From the NCBI RefSeq assembly GCF_014836845.1, contig NZ_JACSQA010000003.1, positions 186,001 through 250,000 on the forward strand: DNA of 64,000 nucleotides, written 5' to 3'. Made by a program: the position numbers and the translations under genes. Positions 23,702 to 32,658 of the stretch are shown here, one piece after another. The stretch comes from Ureibacillus galli (GTDB taxonomy: Bacteria > Bacillota > Bacilli > Bacillales_A > Planococcaceae). The first letter of the stretch is position 1, and each line of letters opens with the position of its first letter. The notes beneath the pieces are model-generated. The model did no database searches. It worked only from the letters and a program-made list of their open reading frames with translations, and was not told where the DNA came from.

Positions 23702-23729
23702 ACTTCATTCCCTATTTAGGGAATGAAGT
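23702..23729. repeat. Perfect 28-base palindrome at the sepF stop codon
   Basis: Arms of 13 bases (23702-23714 and 23717-23729) are perfectly complementary around TT. The last base of the sepF stop codon forms the edge of the stem. No T run follows on either strand, so it is not a standard terminator. Confidence 0.7.
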
Positions 23730-24205
23730 TAAAATTCCTCATATAAATAATTTGATATCTCTCCAGACACTTCCACATTATCCGGCGTACATAAGAAAAT
23801 ATCTGTACCAATACGTTGAATATCTCCACCTAGTGCATATACTGTTCCGCTTAGAAAATCGATAATTCGAATTCCCGCTTCACGGTCGATACGTTGTAGA
23901 TTAACGATAATAGCCCGCTTATTTTTCAAATGCTCCGAAATATCTTGTGCCTCTGCATATACACGTGGCTCTACAATAACGACTTTTGAATTTTTTAATG
24001 AATTTGCCGCTTGTAGGCTGACAACATTGCGAGGTTGGGAATGTTGGGGTTCCACTTCAGTAAATTTTCTTTCCTTTTTAGGTCGTGACTTTACAACGGG
24101 TTGCTCTTTAGAAATATGAACTGGTTTACTTGATGCTTCGATTTCTACAGACTCATCTTCTTCTTCTAAGTAAAAGAAATTTTTAATTTTATTTTTCATA
24201 CTCAT
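23729..24205 (-). CDS. sepF: Cell division protein SepF
   Basis: FtsZ-binding protein that forms curved polymers and tethers Z-rings to membrane. 158 residues: an N-terminal membrane-binding helix ([13 protein letters not shown]), a charged linker rich in Lys and Pro, then the conserved DUF552 domain from about residue 70 ([16 protein letters not shown]). ATG 24205 has GAGGG seven bases upstream; an ATG two codons later is also possible. Follows ylmE. Confidence 0.95.
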   Translation of the reverse strand: MSMKNKIKNFFYLEEEDESVEIEASSKPVHISKEQPVVKSRPKKERKFTEVEPQHSQPRNVVSLQAANSLKNSKVVIVEPRVYAEAQDISEHLKNKRAIIVNLQRIDREAGIRIIDFLSGTVYALGGDIQRIGTDIFLCTPDNVEVSGEISNYLYEEF

Positions 24206-24221
24206 CTAGTATCCCTCATTT

Positions 24222-24890
24222 CTATCCAACAAGAGCTGTTCCTATTCTTACAAACGTCGCACCTTCTTCTACCGCAATATCGAAATCATTTGACATCCCC
24301 ATTGACAGTTCCTGACAAGGTGCGAAGGGCAAGTGCAACGCAACAACATCCTGTTGTAATTTTTTTAGTTCACGAAATACATGGCGAATGATTGCTTCAT
24401 CATCTGTATTTGGAGCCATCGTCATTAATCCAACTACTTGAATTTTATCGAATTGTTGTAAAGACTCGATGAATGGAATCGCATCCTCTTTCGATAATCC
24501 GTGTTTAGATTGTTCTCCCGATACGTTTACCTGTACAAAACATTTTATCGTCTTTCTAGCCCGTTTATTAATCTCTTCAGCTAGACTGAAACGGTCCAAT
24601 GAATGTAAATAGTCTATTTCATTTATCACTTGTTTTACTTTTCTTGATTGTAATGACCCGATGTAATGCCATATCGCTTGATTATTCATTTCGCTCTTTT
24701 TAGCTAATAATCCTTCTGGACGGTTTTCACCTAAGTGAATTAATCCAGCTTCAACCGCTTCTATAGCTCTTTCTGCAGACACTTGTTTCGTTACAGCAAT
24801 AATCGTTATATCTTGTGTCGCCTGTGAGCGTTTTTTGGCTGCATCAATTTTGTTCGATATAGTATTTAAATTATCAATTATTCTTGCCAT
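24222..24890 (-). CDS. ylmE: YggS/YlmE family PLP-binding protein
   Basis: 222-residue alanine-racemase-fold protein of the PLP-homeostasis family. The PLP lysine is in the ITIIAVTKQVS stretch, and HLGENRPEGL, HYIGSLQSRK and ELSMGMSNDF are family motifs. Homologues keep vitamin B6 and amino-acid pools in balance rather than catalysing a fixed reaction. B. subtilis has ylmD directly upstream; here only 76 bases separate it from ylmC. Confidence 0.93.
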   Translation of the reverse strand: MARIIDNLNTISNKIDAAKKRSQATQDITIIAVTKQVSAERAIEAVEAGLIHLGENRPEGLLAKKSEMNNQAIWHYIGSLQSRKVKQVINEIDYLHSLDRFSLAEEINKRARKTIKCFVQVNVSGEQSKHGLSKEDAIPFIESLQQFDKIQVVGLMTMAPNTDDEAIIRHVFRELKKLQQDVVALHLPFAPCQELSMGMSNDFDIAVEEGATFVRIGTALVG

Positions 24891-24966
24891 TTTATACCCA
24901 ACTTTACATCAATAGTTTCCTTCATTGTATCAATCTAGTAAGTAATTTTCAATGAATAGTACTACT

Positions 24967-25203
24967 TTAAGTATCTTCACGGACTAAAATAACATCTTTC
25001 CCTACAACAAGGATGTCATTAATGGGCACTTTCCTAACATGCTCTTCATTTTGCATAAAAGACATAAACTTTTTAGGCTCAGCGACGAGAAAAGCGATTA
25101 TACTCCCGGTCTTCTCACAAACCTCTGCATCAATAATATATCCGATAAACCTTCCGTTCCCCGCTTCTATAATTTCCTTCTGTTGAACATCTGAAAAACG
25201 CAA
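24967..25203 (-). CDS. ylmC: YlmC/YmxH family sporulation protein (PRC-barrel)
   Basis: 78-residue PRC-barrel protein, starting at TTG six bases after AAGGAG (MRFSDVQQKEIIEAGNGRF). The family is found only in endospore formers and is usually next to sigG, as here. Role unknown. Confidence 0.88.
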   Translation of the reverse strand: MRFSDVQQKEIIEAGNGRFIGYIIDAEVCEKTGSIIAFLVAEPKKFMSFMQNEEHVRKVPINDILVVGKDVILVREDT

Positions 25204-25267
25204 GTAAATCTCCTTTCCTATACTTAATAATCGTTTAACATTATTAAAGGCTCTACTTTCTACTTAA

Positions 25268-25298
25268 AAATAAAAACGCACTTAAAATAAGTGCGCTA
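25268..25298 (-). terminator. Terminator after sigG
   Basis: Minus strand CGCACTTA (25288-25295) pairs with TAAGTGCG (25277-25284), followed by TTTTTATTTTT. It lies just after the sigG stop codon. Confidence 0.8.
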
Positions 25299-25304
25299 CA
25301 TTTA

Positions 25305-26087
25305 TTACCCTAACTTATAGTCTTTTTGCATTGTCTCAATGGCATTTTTCTCTAATCTCGAAATTTGCGCTTGAGAAATACCGAGTGATTTTGCAATTTC
25401 AGTTTGTGTTTCGCCATAATAGAATCGTTTAGATAGAATCATTTGTTGTCGTTCGTCTAATTTTTGCATACTTTCTTTTACACTAACATACGCAACCCAT
25501 TGATCTTCCGACACATCATCGTCCCTTAATTGGTCCATAATATATACTGCATCACCGCCATCAGAATAAATAGGCTCCTGTAATGATAAAGGATCTTGAA
25601 TGGCATCTAATGCATATAAAACATCTTCTTTTTTCATTTCAATCGCTTCAGCTAGTTGTTCGATTGTCGGTTCATATAAATTTTCTGATATGAATTTTTC
25701 CTTTGCCTGCATTGCTTTATAAGCAATGTCCCTCAAAGACCTAGATACTCGCAATGCGTGATGATCTCGTAAATGTCTTCTAATTTCACCAATGATCATC
25801 GGTACAGCATATGTTGAAAAACGAACATTATGCTTCAAATCGAAATGATCTATAGCTTTTAATAATCCGATACATCCTACTTGGAATAGATCATCTGCTT
25901 GTTCACCGCGATAGGAAAATCTTCCGACAATACTTAATACAAGTCTTAAATTACAAATAACGAGTTCATCTCTTACCCACTCTTCTCCTGACTGTAAGCG
26001 AACGAACAGCTCTCTCATCTCTTCATGTTTTAGCACTGGCAAAGAAGCAGTATCTACACCACAAAGTTCTACTTTTGTACGAACCAT
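25305..26087 (-). CDS. sigG: Sporulation sigma factor SigG (late forespore)
   Basis: Directs late forespore transcription after engulfment. 260 residues with sigma-70 regions 2, 3 and 4; near-identical family stretches KVELCGVDTASLPVLKHEEMR and LRDIAYKAMQ. The N-terminal sequence is the part bound by the anti-sigma factor in B. subtilis. ATG behind GGAGG. Separated from sigE by 210 bases that carry a forespore-type promoter. Confidence 0.97.
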   Translation of the reverse strand: MVRTKVELCGVDTASLPVLKHEEMRELFVRLQSGEEWVRDELVICNLRLVLSIVGRFSYRGEQADDLFQVGCIGLLKAIDHFDLKHNVRFSTYAVPMIIGEIRRHLRDHHALRVSRSLRDIAYKAMQAKEKFISENLYEPTIEQLAEAIEMKKEDVLYALDAIQDPLSLQEPIYSDGGDAVYIMDQLRDDDVSEDQWVAYVSVKESMQKLDERQQMILSKRFYYGETQTEIAKSLGISQAQISRLEKNAIETMQKDYKLG

Positions 26088-26134
26088 CTTCTTTTCCTCC
26101 GAACTGTCTGTTTTTTATCTCTGAACTGTTTTTT

Positions 26135-26163
26135 AAGTTTGTCCGGAAAAAAGAAGAATATGC
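26135..26163 (-). promoter_or_regulatory. Candidate SigF/SigG promoter of sigG
   Basis: Minus strand GCATA (26159-26163), a 14-base spacer, then GGACAAACTT (26135-26144). This resembles the GYATA / GGNNANANT pattern of forespore sigma factors and lies about 48 bases upstream of sigG, where B. subtilis also has a forespore promoter. Confidence 0.5.
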
Positions 26164-26297
26164 ACAAAATCCTTGTCCAATTTCATCCAATCGTAATGAG
26201 AAAAGTTTAACTTTGTCCTCTTATATAGAAGTTCAAACACTTAGTAAGTTGCTTCATTCACATATTTAGCAGAAGAAGGATTAACCTATTATATAAC

Positions 26298-27005
26298 TTA
26301 TGAAATAGGTTGGTTAAGATGTTCTCTAAGATCTAATATGATTTTCTTTTCTAGTCTTGAGATATAGGATTGGGATATTCCTAAATGGTCCGCCACTTCT
26401 TTTTGAGTCATTTCTTGCTTTCCATTCAATCCAAATCGGCATTCCATAATATATCTTTCCCTCTCGCTCAAGCCATTAATTGCTTGAAACATATGTTGAC
26501 GTTCTATTTTCTTTTCAACGTCGTTCATAATAATTTGTTCTTCCGTTCCTAAAATATCTGAAAGGAGTAATTCATTTCCATCCGGATCTGAATTAAGAGG
26601 CTCATCTAAAGAAACCTCACCTTTCATACGACTTGTCTTTCTTAAATGCATTAAAATTTCGTTTTCAATACATCTAGAAGCGTAGGTTGCTAGTTTAATA
26701 TTTTTTTCTGTATTAAACGTTTCGATTGCTTTAATTAATCCGATGGATCCGATACTAATTAAATCCTCTATAGGCGTACCAGTATTATCGAAACGTCTTG
26801 CAATATAAACGACAAGACGTAAATTTCGTTCAATTAGTGTGTCTCTTGCTCTCAAATCACCATTCATAAAGGCTTCAATAACTGTCATCTCTTCTTCTCT
26901 AGTTAATGGTACTGGCAATGAATCGTGCCCTCCTATATAGTATGTTCCTTTGAGTCGAAACTTACTCCAAATTTTTCTAAATAAGTCGATTAATTTATTA
27001 AACAA
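26298..27005 (-). CDS. sigE: Sporulation sigma factor SigE (pro-SigE)
   Basis: Mother-cell sigma factor made as an inactive precursor. 235 residues, starting at TTG seven bases after GGGGG. The pro-sequence is residues 1 to about 21-22 (amphipathic [12 protein letters not shown]), ending before YYIGG, the conserved site that SpoIIGA cleaves. Sigma-70 regions 2 to 4 follow, with the [13 protein letters not shown] and [10 protein letters not shown] helices. Unlike B. subtilis, where spoIIGA and sigE are almost joined, 131 bases separate them here. Confidence 0.97.
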   Translation of the reverse strand: MFNKLIDLFRKIWSKFRLKGTYYIGGHDSLPVPLTREEEMTVIEAFMNGDLRARDTLIERNLRLVVYIARRFDNTGTPIEDLISIGSIGLIKAIETFNTEKNIKLATYASRCIENEILMHLRKTSRMKGEVSLDEPLNSDPDGNELLLSDILGTEEQIIMNDVEKKIERQHMFQAINGLSERERYIMECRFGLNGKQEMTQKEVADHLGISQSYISRLEKKIILDLREHLNQPIS

Positions 27006-27136
27006 TCATTTTCCCCCTTTATGTGTAAATTTGATGAATACACTCGTATTCTCTGTCCAGATTGGTCGCCTTCTAGTAATCTGTGACATCCGTCGGAGCA
27101 TGTACTACTACTATAAAACTTTTAATAAGCATGTAG

Positions 27137-27961
27137 TTATAATGCTAAAACGTGAAGAATCATTTGTGCGTCTTGAGGATACCTCGCATCATTTCTAGTT
27201 AAAACAACATATTGATCAAAAATTTCCTTCGAAGCCGTACCACTAATTTTCAATTTATCAAACCGAAAGGCAAGTACTAACGATCTTTCTTGTTGTACTG
27301 TTGATAATGAGAGCACTCGCACTTTTGGGTAAACGTAGGTAGGAAACATCTTTAATTGATAAGGGTTTTGATCATCCCACTTAAGCAATGCTTCATGGAA
27401 ATCGTTTGGGAGATCTTGATTTATTGCGTTATAGGAGAGAAAGTGAACCGGTTTTCCACTAATTGGTTCAATACATTCATTTCCCGTATCAATAAAACCC
27501 TTTAAACGATATGTTTTTTTAAATAGCTCAAGGTCACAATCCACTACAAATGCATGTTGAATTTTTTCTTGCATCATATTTCTCCACTTTGTGTGAATCG
27601 TTGTTAAACTCAAAAAGGCGATTGCTATACATAAAATAAAAAAAGTTACATCGGATTGATTTAATAAAAAAGGAAGTAGGCTTGTTAAAACACCACCAAG
27701 AAAAAAGGTAGTAATAAATAAGACTGTTCCTTGTTTTAACAACGATTGGAGTCGAAATGAAAATGCAAGTCCAATTAATACGATGAAACTTAGTACAGCA
27801 CCAATTAACGTTTGATAAAAAATCGCTGCGATTAACCCACTACAAAACGCACTAAGGAGTAATCTACTCCTTTTTACATACAATCCCGTTATTTCTTGTG
27901 TGAATTTTAATAAAAAATAGTTGAACAACGTATTGTATAGAATGAGTAATTCTCCAATCAT
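27137..27961 (-). CDS. spoIIGA: SpoIIGA, sigma-E processing aspartic protease
   Basis: Membrane protease that removes the SigE pro-sequence when SpoIIR signals from the forespore. 274 residues: five or so hydrophobic segments in the first 125 residues, then a cytoplasmic protease domain with the aspartic motif GFIDTGNE (D158). The segment order and position before sigE make the call safe although overall similarity is low, as is normal in this family. ATG behind AGGAGG. Confidence 0.94.
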   Translation of the reverse strand: MIGELLILYNTLFNYFLLKFTQEITGLYVKRSRLLLSAFCSGLIAAIFYQTLIGAVLSFIVLIGLAFSFRLQSLLKQGTVLFITTFFLGGVLTSLLPFLLNQSDVTFFILCIAIAFLSLTTIHTKWRNMMQEKIQHAFVVDCDLELFKKTYRLKGFIDTGNECIEPISGKPVHFLSYNAINQDLPNDFHEALLKWDDQNPYQLKMFPTYVYPKVRVLSLSTVQQERSLVLAFRFDKLKISGTASKEIFDQYVVLTRNDARYPQDAQMILHVLAL

Positions 27962-27981
27962 TTCAGCGTCCTCCTAAAAAT

Positions 27982-28014
27982 AGATTAACATTCGTCAGTT
28001 AAAGAAAATGTCAA
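27982..28014 (-). promoter_or_regulatory. spoIIG promoter with wide spacing
   Basis: Minus strand TTGACA (28009-28014), a 21-base spacer, and TAATCT (27982-27987). B. subtilis spoIIG is a sigma-A promoter with an unusually wide spacer, which needs Spo0A~P. A TTTTGTCAAAA 0A-like box (28040-28050) and GTGTCAAAAT (28068-28077) lie upstream. The remaining gap 28088-28166 holds no gene. Confidence 0.6.
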
Positions 28015-28159
28015 AACATTGTATGAAAACTAAATTTCTTTTTGACAAAATTTACGGTTAAAGGAGAAATTTTGACACAATAAATAGAATCATTTTAATT
28101 ACTATTACTACAACAATAGCTAAGGATTAAACGAGTTAAATCAAACCATTTGATTGCAT

Positions 28160-28197
28160 AAAAAAAAGAGACTCATCAAAATGAGTCTCTTTTTTGT
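28160..28197. terminator. Terminator after ftsZ
   Basis: A perfect 10-bp stem AGAGACTCAT (28167-28176) with ATGAGTCTCT (28181-28190) and A/T tracts on both sides; it can work in either direction. It separates ftsAZ from spoIIGA. Confidence 0.9.
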
Positions 28198-28210
28198 CGA
28201 ATTTTGTTAC

Positions 28211-29371
28211 TTACCCTCTATTACGACGATTTCGTAAAAACGTAGGAATATCTAATAAATCATCTAATTGTTGAGCCTGTCTTTGTGGTTCATGTTGTAC
28301 ATTTTGTTGTGGTTCTTGAACGCGTTCACGTATTGGAGCCTGATTTTGTTGAGTTTGTCCACCGCGAACAGTTCCCATTGGTCGGGAGTTTGGTTGGCGC
28401 TGTTGTTGCGAGATAACATCTTCAGAAAAACCAGTTGCGATCACTGTAACGATAATTTCATCATTTAAATTTTCGTTAATAACAGAACCGAAAATCATAT
28501 TCACTTCTTCATCAGATGCAGAAGCGACAATATCAGCAGCTTCTTGAACTTCAAATAAACTTAAGTTAGAGCCACCAGTAATATTCATAATAACCCCTTT
28601 AGCTCCATCGATCGATGTCTCAAGAAGTGGACTTGAAATTGCTTTTTTAGCTGCTTCCGTCGCACGATTTTCACCCGTAGCGATCCCGATACCCATAAGG
28701 GCAGAACCTTTGTCAGACATAATCGTTTTAACGTCAGCAAAGTCTAGGTTAATCAAACCAGGCGTTGCAATTAAATCAGAAATACCTTGTACCCCTTGAC
28801 GTAGTACATTATCCGCTTCACGGAACGCTTCAAGCATAGGAGTACTTTTATCAACGATTTGTAATAATTTATCGTTTGGAATCACAATTAAAGTATCAAC
28901 AGCTTCTTTCATTGCTGCTATACCACCAATTGCCTGAGTTTGGCGTTTACGGCCTTCAAAGGAAAAAGGACGTGTTACAACCCCTACAGTTAATGCTCCT
29001 AAATCACGGGCAATAGAAGCAATAACAGGAGCTGCGCCTGTACCAGTTCCTCCACCCATACCAGCAGTTACGAATACCATATCTGCTCCACGTAGAACTT
29101 CTTCAATTTGCTCGCGACTTTCTTCAGCTGCCTTTTTACCAACTTCCGGGTTTGCACCTGCGCCAAGCCCTCTCGTTAATTTGTTACCAATCTGTAATTT
29201 ATATTCAGCTTTTGATAGATTTAAAGCTTGAGCATCTGTATTTACAGCGATAAAATCCACGCCTTGTACACCGTGTTCAATCATTCTATTTACTGCATTG
29301 TTACCGCCACCACCAACACCAATGACCTTGATGTTAGCCAGTTGGTCTATACTCGTATCAAATTCTAACAT
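28211..29371 (-). CDS. ftsZ: Cell division GTPase FtsZ
   Basis: Tubulin homologue that polymerises into the Z-ring. 386 residues from ATG 29371 ([18 protein letters not shown]), with AGGAGGAG upstream; six more residues are open before it. GTP signature GGGTGTG, T7 loop NLDFADV, a Gln/Arg-rich linker (about 315-370) and the C-terminal peptide [14 protein letters not shown], which docks FtsA, SepF and others. Downstream of ftsA. Confidence 0.98.
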   Translation of the reverse strand: MLEFDTSIDQLANIKVIGVGGGGNNAVNRMIEHGVQGVDFIAVNTDAQALNLSKAEYKLQIGNKLTRGLGAGANPEVGKKAAEESREQIEEVLRGADMVFVTAGMGGGTGTGAAPVIASIARDLGALTVGVVTRPFSFEGRKRQTQAIGGIAAMKEAVDTLIVIPNDKLLQIVDKSTPMLEAFREADNVLRQGVQGISDLIATPGLINLDFADVKTIMSDKGSALMGIGIATGENRATEAAKKAISSPLLETSIDGAKGVIMNITGGSNLSLFEVQEAADIVASASDEEVNMIFGSVINENLNDEIIVTVIATGFSEDVISQQQRQPNSRPMGTVRGGQTQQNQAPIRERVQEPQQNVQHEPQRQAQQLDDLLDIPTFLRNRRNRG

Positions 29372-29404
29372 AGTTTCTCCTCCTGCCACATTTATCTCGA
29401 ATTA

Positions 29405-30700
29405 TTATTCAAAGAACTTGTCAAATAGTTTCTTAGCTTTATTGATTACGCTTGTTTTGTTCGTACTGTTGCTTACTTTTTCCGGTGCGTTTGATTGTTT
29501 TTTAGGAGGTGTTGAACCGACACTTGTTGTTGCTAAAGCAGGTGTCTGATTAGTACTTCGACCATAAAACTCATCATCTAAATGCGCATATCGAATTAAA
29601 CCAACAGCAGTTGTATAAGCAGGTTCTCGAACTCCTATATAATCTGGAGTATAAATTCTTACACGTGTTTGCATAATTTGTCGTGCAAGCTGTGCAATCC
29701 CTTCTAATTGAGCAACGCCACCTGTAAGGACTACTCCACCCGGTAAGTCACGAACTCCTAATCGAGCTAATTCATCTAATACGAGTTCGAATAACTCTTC
29801 AAGACGTACTCCGATTACTTCAGAAATAAATTTTTGACTATATTGATCCATTGCATCTGTACCCGATACAGGGACTTCAAAAACCTCTTCATCCGAAGCA
29901 TCATCGTAGAATGCATGTCCAAACTGTTTTTTTATTATTTCGGCTTGTTCTGTTGGGGTTTTTAATACTATTGATAAATCTTTTGTTAAATGTTCGCCAC
30001 CAACAGGAATTACACCCGTTCTTGTTAGCAAACCATCTTCAAAAACAGCAACTGTAGTAGAACCGCCTCCTATATCAATATAGGCTGTTCCTTGATTTTT
30101 CTCATCTTCTGTTAAGGCGAAAAATCCTGCTGCTAATGGTTGTAAATAAATTTCTCTTATTTGCAACCCTGCACGCTCTACACAACGAAGTACATTATGT
30201 ACTAATGTTTTTGAAGTTGTAATCATTGTAGCATCCATTTCTAAACGAATACCAATCATACCTCGAGGGTCTTTGATTTCATCTAGATTATCTACAATAA
30301 ATTGACGTGGGATTAAGTTAACAAGTTCACGCTCTGGTGGAATTGACATCACTTGTGCGGATTCAATTACTCTTTCTAAATCTTCATCTGTAATTTCACG
30401 ATTCTCACTATTTACTGCCACAACCCCTTTTACAGGTTGTAGAGTTGTTTGGTTTGCAGGAATACCGAGCACCACTTCATCTATTTTGATGCCTGTCATT
30501 CTCTCTGCTTGATCTACGGCTTTTTTAATTGATTGTACGGTTGCATCTATATCAACAATAGCACCTTTACGGATACCGTTTGATTTTACATTACCTACAC
30601 CAATCACATGTAATTGATTGTCAGTAATATCACCTATCAAAACTTTAATAGAGGATGAACCAATATCGAGGGAAATATAAATATCTTGGTGATTCATCAT
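29405..30700 (-). CDS. ftsA: Cell division protein FtsA
   Basis: Actin-like ATPase that anchors FtsZ to the membrane. 431 residues: SHS2 domain, phosphate-binding loops (SLDIGSSSIKVLIG, YIDIGGGSTTV) and a C-terminal amphipathic helix (KAKKLFDKFFE). Two successive ATGs; both fit the GGAGGT site. Followed by ftsZ with 33 bases between. Confidence 0.97.
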   Translation of the reverse strand: MMNHQDIYISLDIGSSSIKVLIGDITDNQLHVIGVGNVKSNGIRKGAIVDIDATVQSIKKAVDQAERMTGIKIDEVVLGIPANQTTLQPVKGVVAVNSENREITDEDLERVIESAQVMSIPPERELVNLIPRQFIVDNLDEIKDPRGMIGIRLEMDATMITTSKTLVHNVLRCVERAGLQIREIYLQPLAAGFFALTEDEKNQGTAYIDIGGGSTTVAVFEDGLLTRTGVIPVGGEHLTKDLSIVLKTPTEQAEIIKKQFGHAFYDDASDEEVFEVPVSGTDAMDQYSQKFISEVIGVRLEELFELVLDELARLGVRDLPGGVVLTGGVAQLEGIAQLARQIMQTRVRIYTPDYIGVREPAYTTAVGLIRYAHLDDEFYGRSTNQTPALATTSVGSTPPKKQSNAPEKVSNSTNKTSVINKAKKLFDKFFE

Positions 30701-30798
30701 TCCGCACCTCCTTCGTTTACTACTACTTTATTTTATTCTATTGTAATTCCTAGCTATTGTCTAAATAATTACGTGTATACTCTTCAATTTTACAGCTA

Positions 30799-31167
30799 TT
30801 ATACTGTATTTTCATCCTTTTTTATATGTCTCTCTTCCCATTTTGTTATCAAAATCCGTCGAATTACTGCAATATTTTGAAATAATCGAACTCCGAAGGC
30901 AAAAATGGCTGCTAAATATAAGTCAACGCCGAGATGGACACCTAAAAATGCTAAGCCAGCTGCTAATGCTATATTAAAGAAGAATCCGGATAAAAATACT
31001 TTATCATCATATACTTGTTGTAAATTTGCGCGTATACCACCAAAAATCGTATCAAGAGCTGCAAGCACAGCGATGGACAAATAGTTTTCATAAACTGTAG
31101 GAATTTGAATATCTGTTAATAACCCTAAACCTAGACCTAAAATTAAACCTAATAATGGTAACCACAT
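30799..31167 (-). CDS. sbp: Small basic protein (DUF1290 membrane protein Sbp)
   Basis: 122-residue membrane protein with three or four hydrophobic segments, starting MWLPLLGLILGLGLGLLTD; very close to B. subtilis Sbp throughout (SIAVLAALDTIFGGIRA, FGVRLFQNIAVIRR). Function unknown; it always lies before ftsA. ATG 31167 was chosen over an open upstream extension of ten residues that runs into ylxX; AAAGGGG is 12 bases upstream, so the start is slightly uncertain. Confidence 0.9.
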   Translation of the reverse strand: MWLPLLGLILGLGLGLLTDIQIPTVYENYLSIAVLAALDTIFGGIRANLQQVYDDKVFLSGFFFNIALAAGLAFLGVHLGVDLYLAAIFAFGVRLFQNIAVIRRILITKWEERHIKKDENTV

Positions 31168-31174
31168 ACTCTCA

Positions 31175-31894
31175 TTATTCCCCTTTATTGTCTTCAACTA
31201 AATATTGATTTGGTAATTTTCCGTCATATGGAGCAATTGTAATTTCTGATTGTGCTTTACTAATCGATAAATTCAAATTATCTAAGTAAAAATCATCTTT
31301 GAATGTTGAAGCAAATAAATAACCATAAAGTTTTTCGGCTTTCTCATAAGAATCGGTGATTACTTTAATTTCAACATTCGTGTTACGAATTGGAACACTA
31401 TTAACTGTCGTTTCACCATTGATATCACGGATTGCTGAAGTATGGGTAAGTCGTTGTCCATCGATTTCCACATAGAGACCGTTATAATGATAAATTTCAT
31501 TCACTAAACGAATTAATAAATCCGGCGAGATATTTTCTACGGAATAACCAGAGTTTATAAGCTCTAATGCGGGGGAAATTTTTAAAATTACACCTGGTCC
31601 AGTGACAGATGTAAGTCCAACCTGTTCATTTAATTCTTCTACTGTATTTTCTAAAAGATTAGCTTGTTGTTCTTTTTCGTTATTTTCATACTCTTTAATT
31701 AGATCGTTGTAAGTTCCGATTTCGGATAACAATTCCGAATGACGTTTTTTTTCTTCCGATAATTCTTGTCTAATTGCCCAAATGTCCCGTGTATCTCTCG
31801 TTGTTGGATTTTGTACTGTGTTATATTGAACAGCAATCATCAAACCTACAATAAATGATACAATCGTTATTCGGGTAACTATTTTTTTATTCAA
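31175..31894 (-). CDS. ylxX: DUF881 family protein YlxX
   Basis: 239 residues: one N-terminal membrane segment (about 8-24), a coiled coil (about 40-75), then the extracellular DUF881 domain (GVILKISPALELINSGYSVENI). TTG start after AGGAGGGG. Tandem paralogue of the gene before it (ylxW), between divIB and sbp as in B. subtilis. Role unknown; location suggests division. Confidence 0.88.
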   Translation of the reverse strand: MNKKIVTRITIVSFIVGLMIAVQYNTVQNPTTRDTRDIWAIRQELSEEKKRHSELLSEIGTYNDLIKEYENNEKEQQANLLENTVEELNEQVGLTSVTGPGVILKISPALELINSGYSVENISPDLLIRLVNEIYHYNGLYVEIDGQRLTHTSAIRDINGETTVNSVPIRNTNVEIKVITDSYEKAEKLYGYLFASTFKDDFYLDNLNLSISKAQSEITIAPYDGKLPNQYLVEDNKGE

Positions 31895-31947
31895 TCGTTT
31901 CCCCTCCTAAACAATCCGTAATACTTTGAGGCTTGTCCCAAAATCTA

Positions 31948-32658
31948 TTACATTTCATTATTAATCGAAGACATTTGGATCCGATCGCTTTGTTCCATTG
32001 TTACTACAATATTATCCATCAATAACTGGTCAAAAACACCACCAACAATTTTTAAAGAAGACAGTAAAGTTTCGGAATTTCCGATTGCTTCGATAACAAA
32101 AGGAGCTGGAAATTGATGCCCGTCAATTGTTATCACTGGTCCATTACATTTAATATAGGAATTGGATTTTAACCTTTGACCATTAATTGAAATAGCTTCT
32201 GCACCAGAAATTTTCAATTCATTAATCACCGATAAAACATGACTTTCATGAACAATATAGTCATTTGGATTTGTAGAATTCGGATCGTATACATTATCCT
32301 TTAATGTTACTTTTATACCTTCACCTTCAACTGGTATCAAACCTAGCTGTAACCGAAGTTTTTCAGCATCTTCAATTAAATCTTTATATTGACCCTCGTT
32401 TTTAGCGAAGTTTTTTTCAACATTTCTAATTTGTTCTTGGAGATCACTTAATTCTTCTGCCAACTCTTTATTTCTTTCCTGTTGTTCAATCAAATCTTCC
32501 CGATAGGATTCTTCTTGATCTACATAGGAATTATTCATTTTTTCTTTATCTTTTGTCAGATTATAGGAATAGCCAATAATAAATCCAGTTGTGATGCATA
32601 CAATAAGTACGATGAACTGTTTTTTTGTAAATTTATTATTGTGAAGTGGTTTCTTCAT
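31948..32658 (-). CDS. ylxW: DUF881 family protein YlxW
   Basis: 236 residues: an N-terminal membrane segment (about 15-30), a Glu/Lys-rich coiled coil (about 40-90) and a DUF881 domain (GIKVTLKDNVY, HVLSVINELKISGAEAISING). Its start lies 23 bases inside the end of divIB. Probably a product of the same ancient duplication as ylxX. Role unknown. Confidence 0.87.
   Translation of the reverse strand: MKKPLHNNKFTKKQFIVLIVCITTGFIIGYSYNLTKDKEKMNNSYVDQEESYREDLIEQQERNKELAEELSDLQEQIRNVEKNFAKNEGQYKDLIEDAEKLRLQLGLIPVEGEGIKVTLKDNVYDPNSTNPNDYIVHESHVLSVINELKISGAEAISINGQRLKSNSYIKCNGPVITIDGHQFPAPFVIEAIGNSETLLSSLKIVGGVFDQLLMDNIVVTMEQSDRIQMSSINNEM

Noticed and set aside
28193-28201. TTTGTCGAA, a perfect 0A-box match beside the ftsZ terminator
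   Set aside because: It lies in the ftsZ 3' end, about 180 bases from the spoIIG -35 box; probably chance, so not listed as a regulatory site.
31175-32658. ylxW and ylxX as a single gene split by frameshift
   Set aside because: Each has its own ribosome site, membrane helix and DUF881 domain, and B. subtilis has the same two genes.
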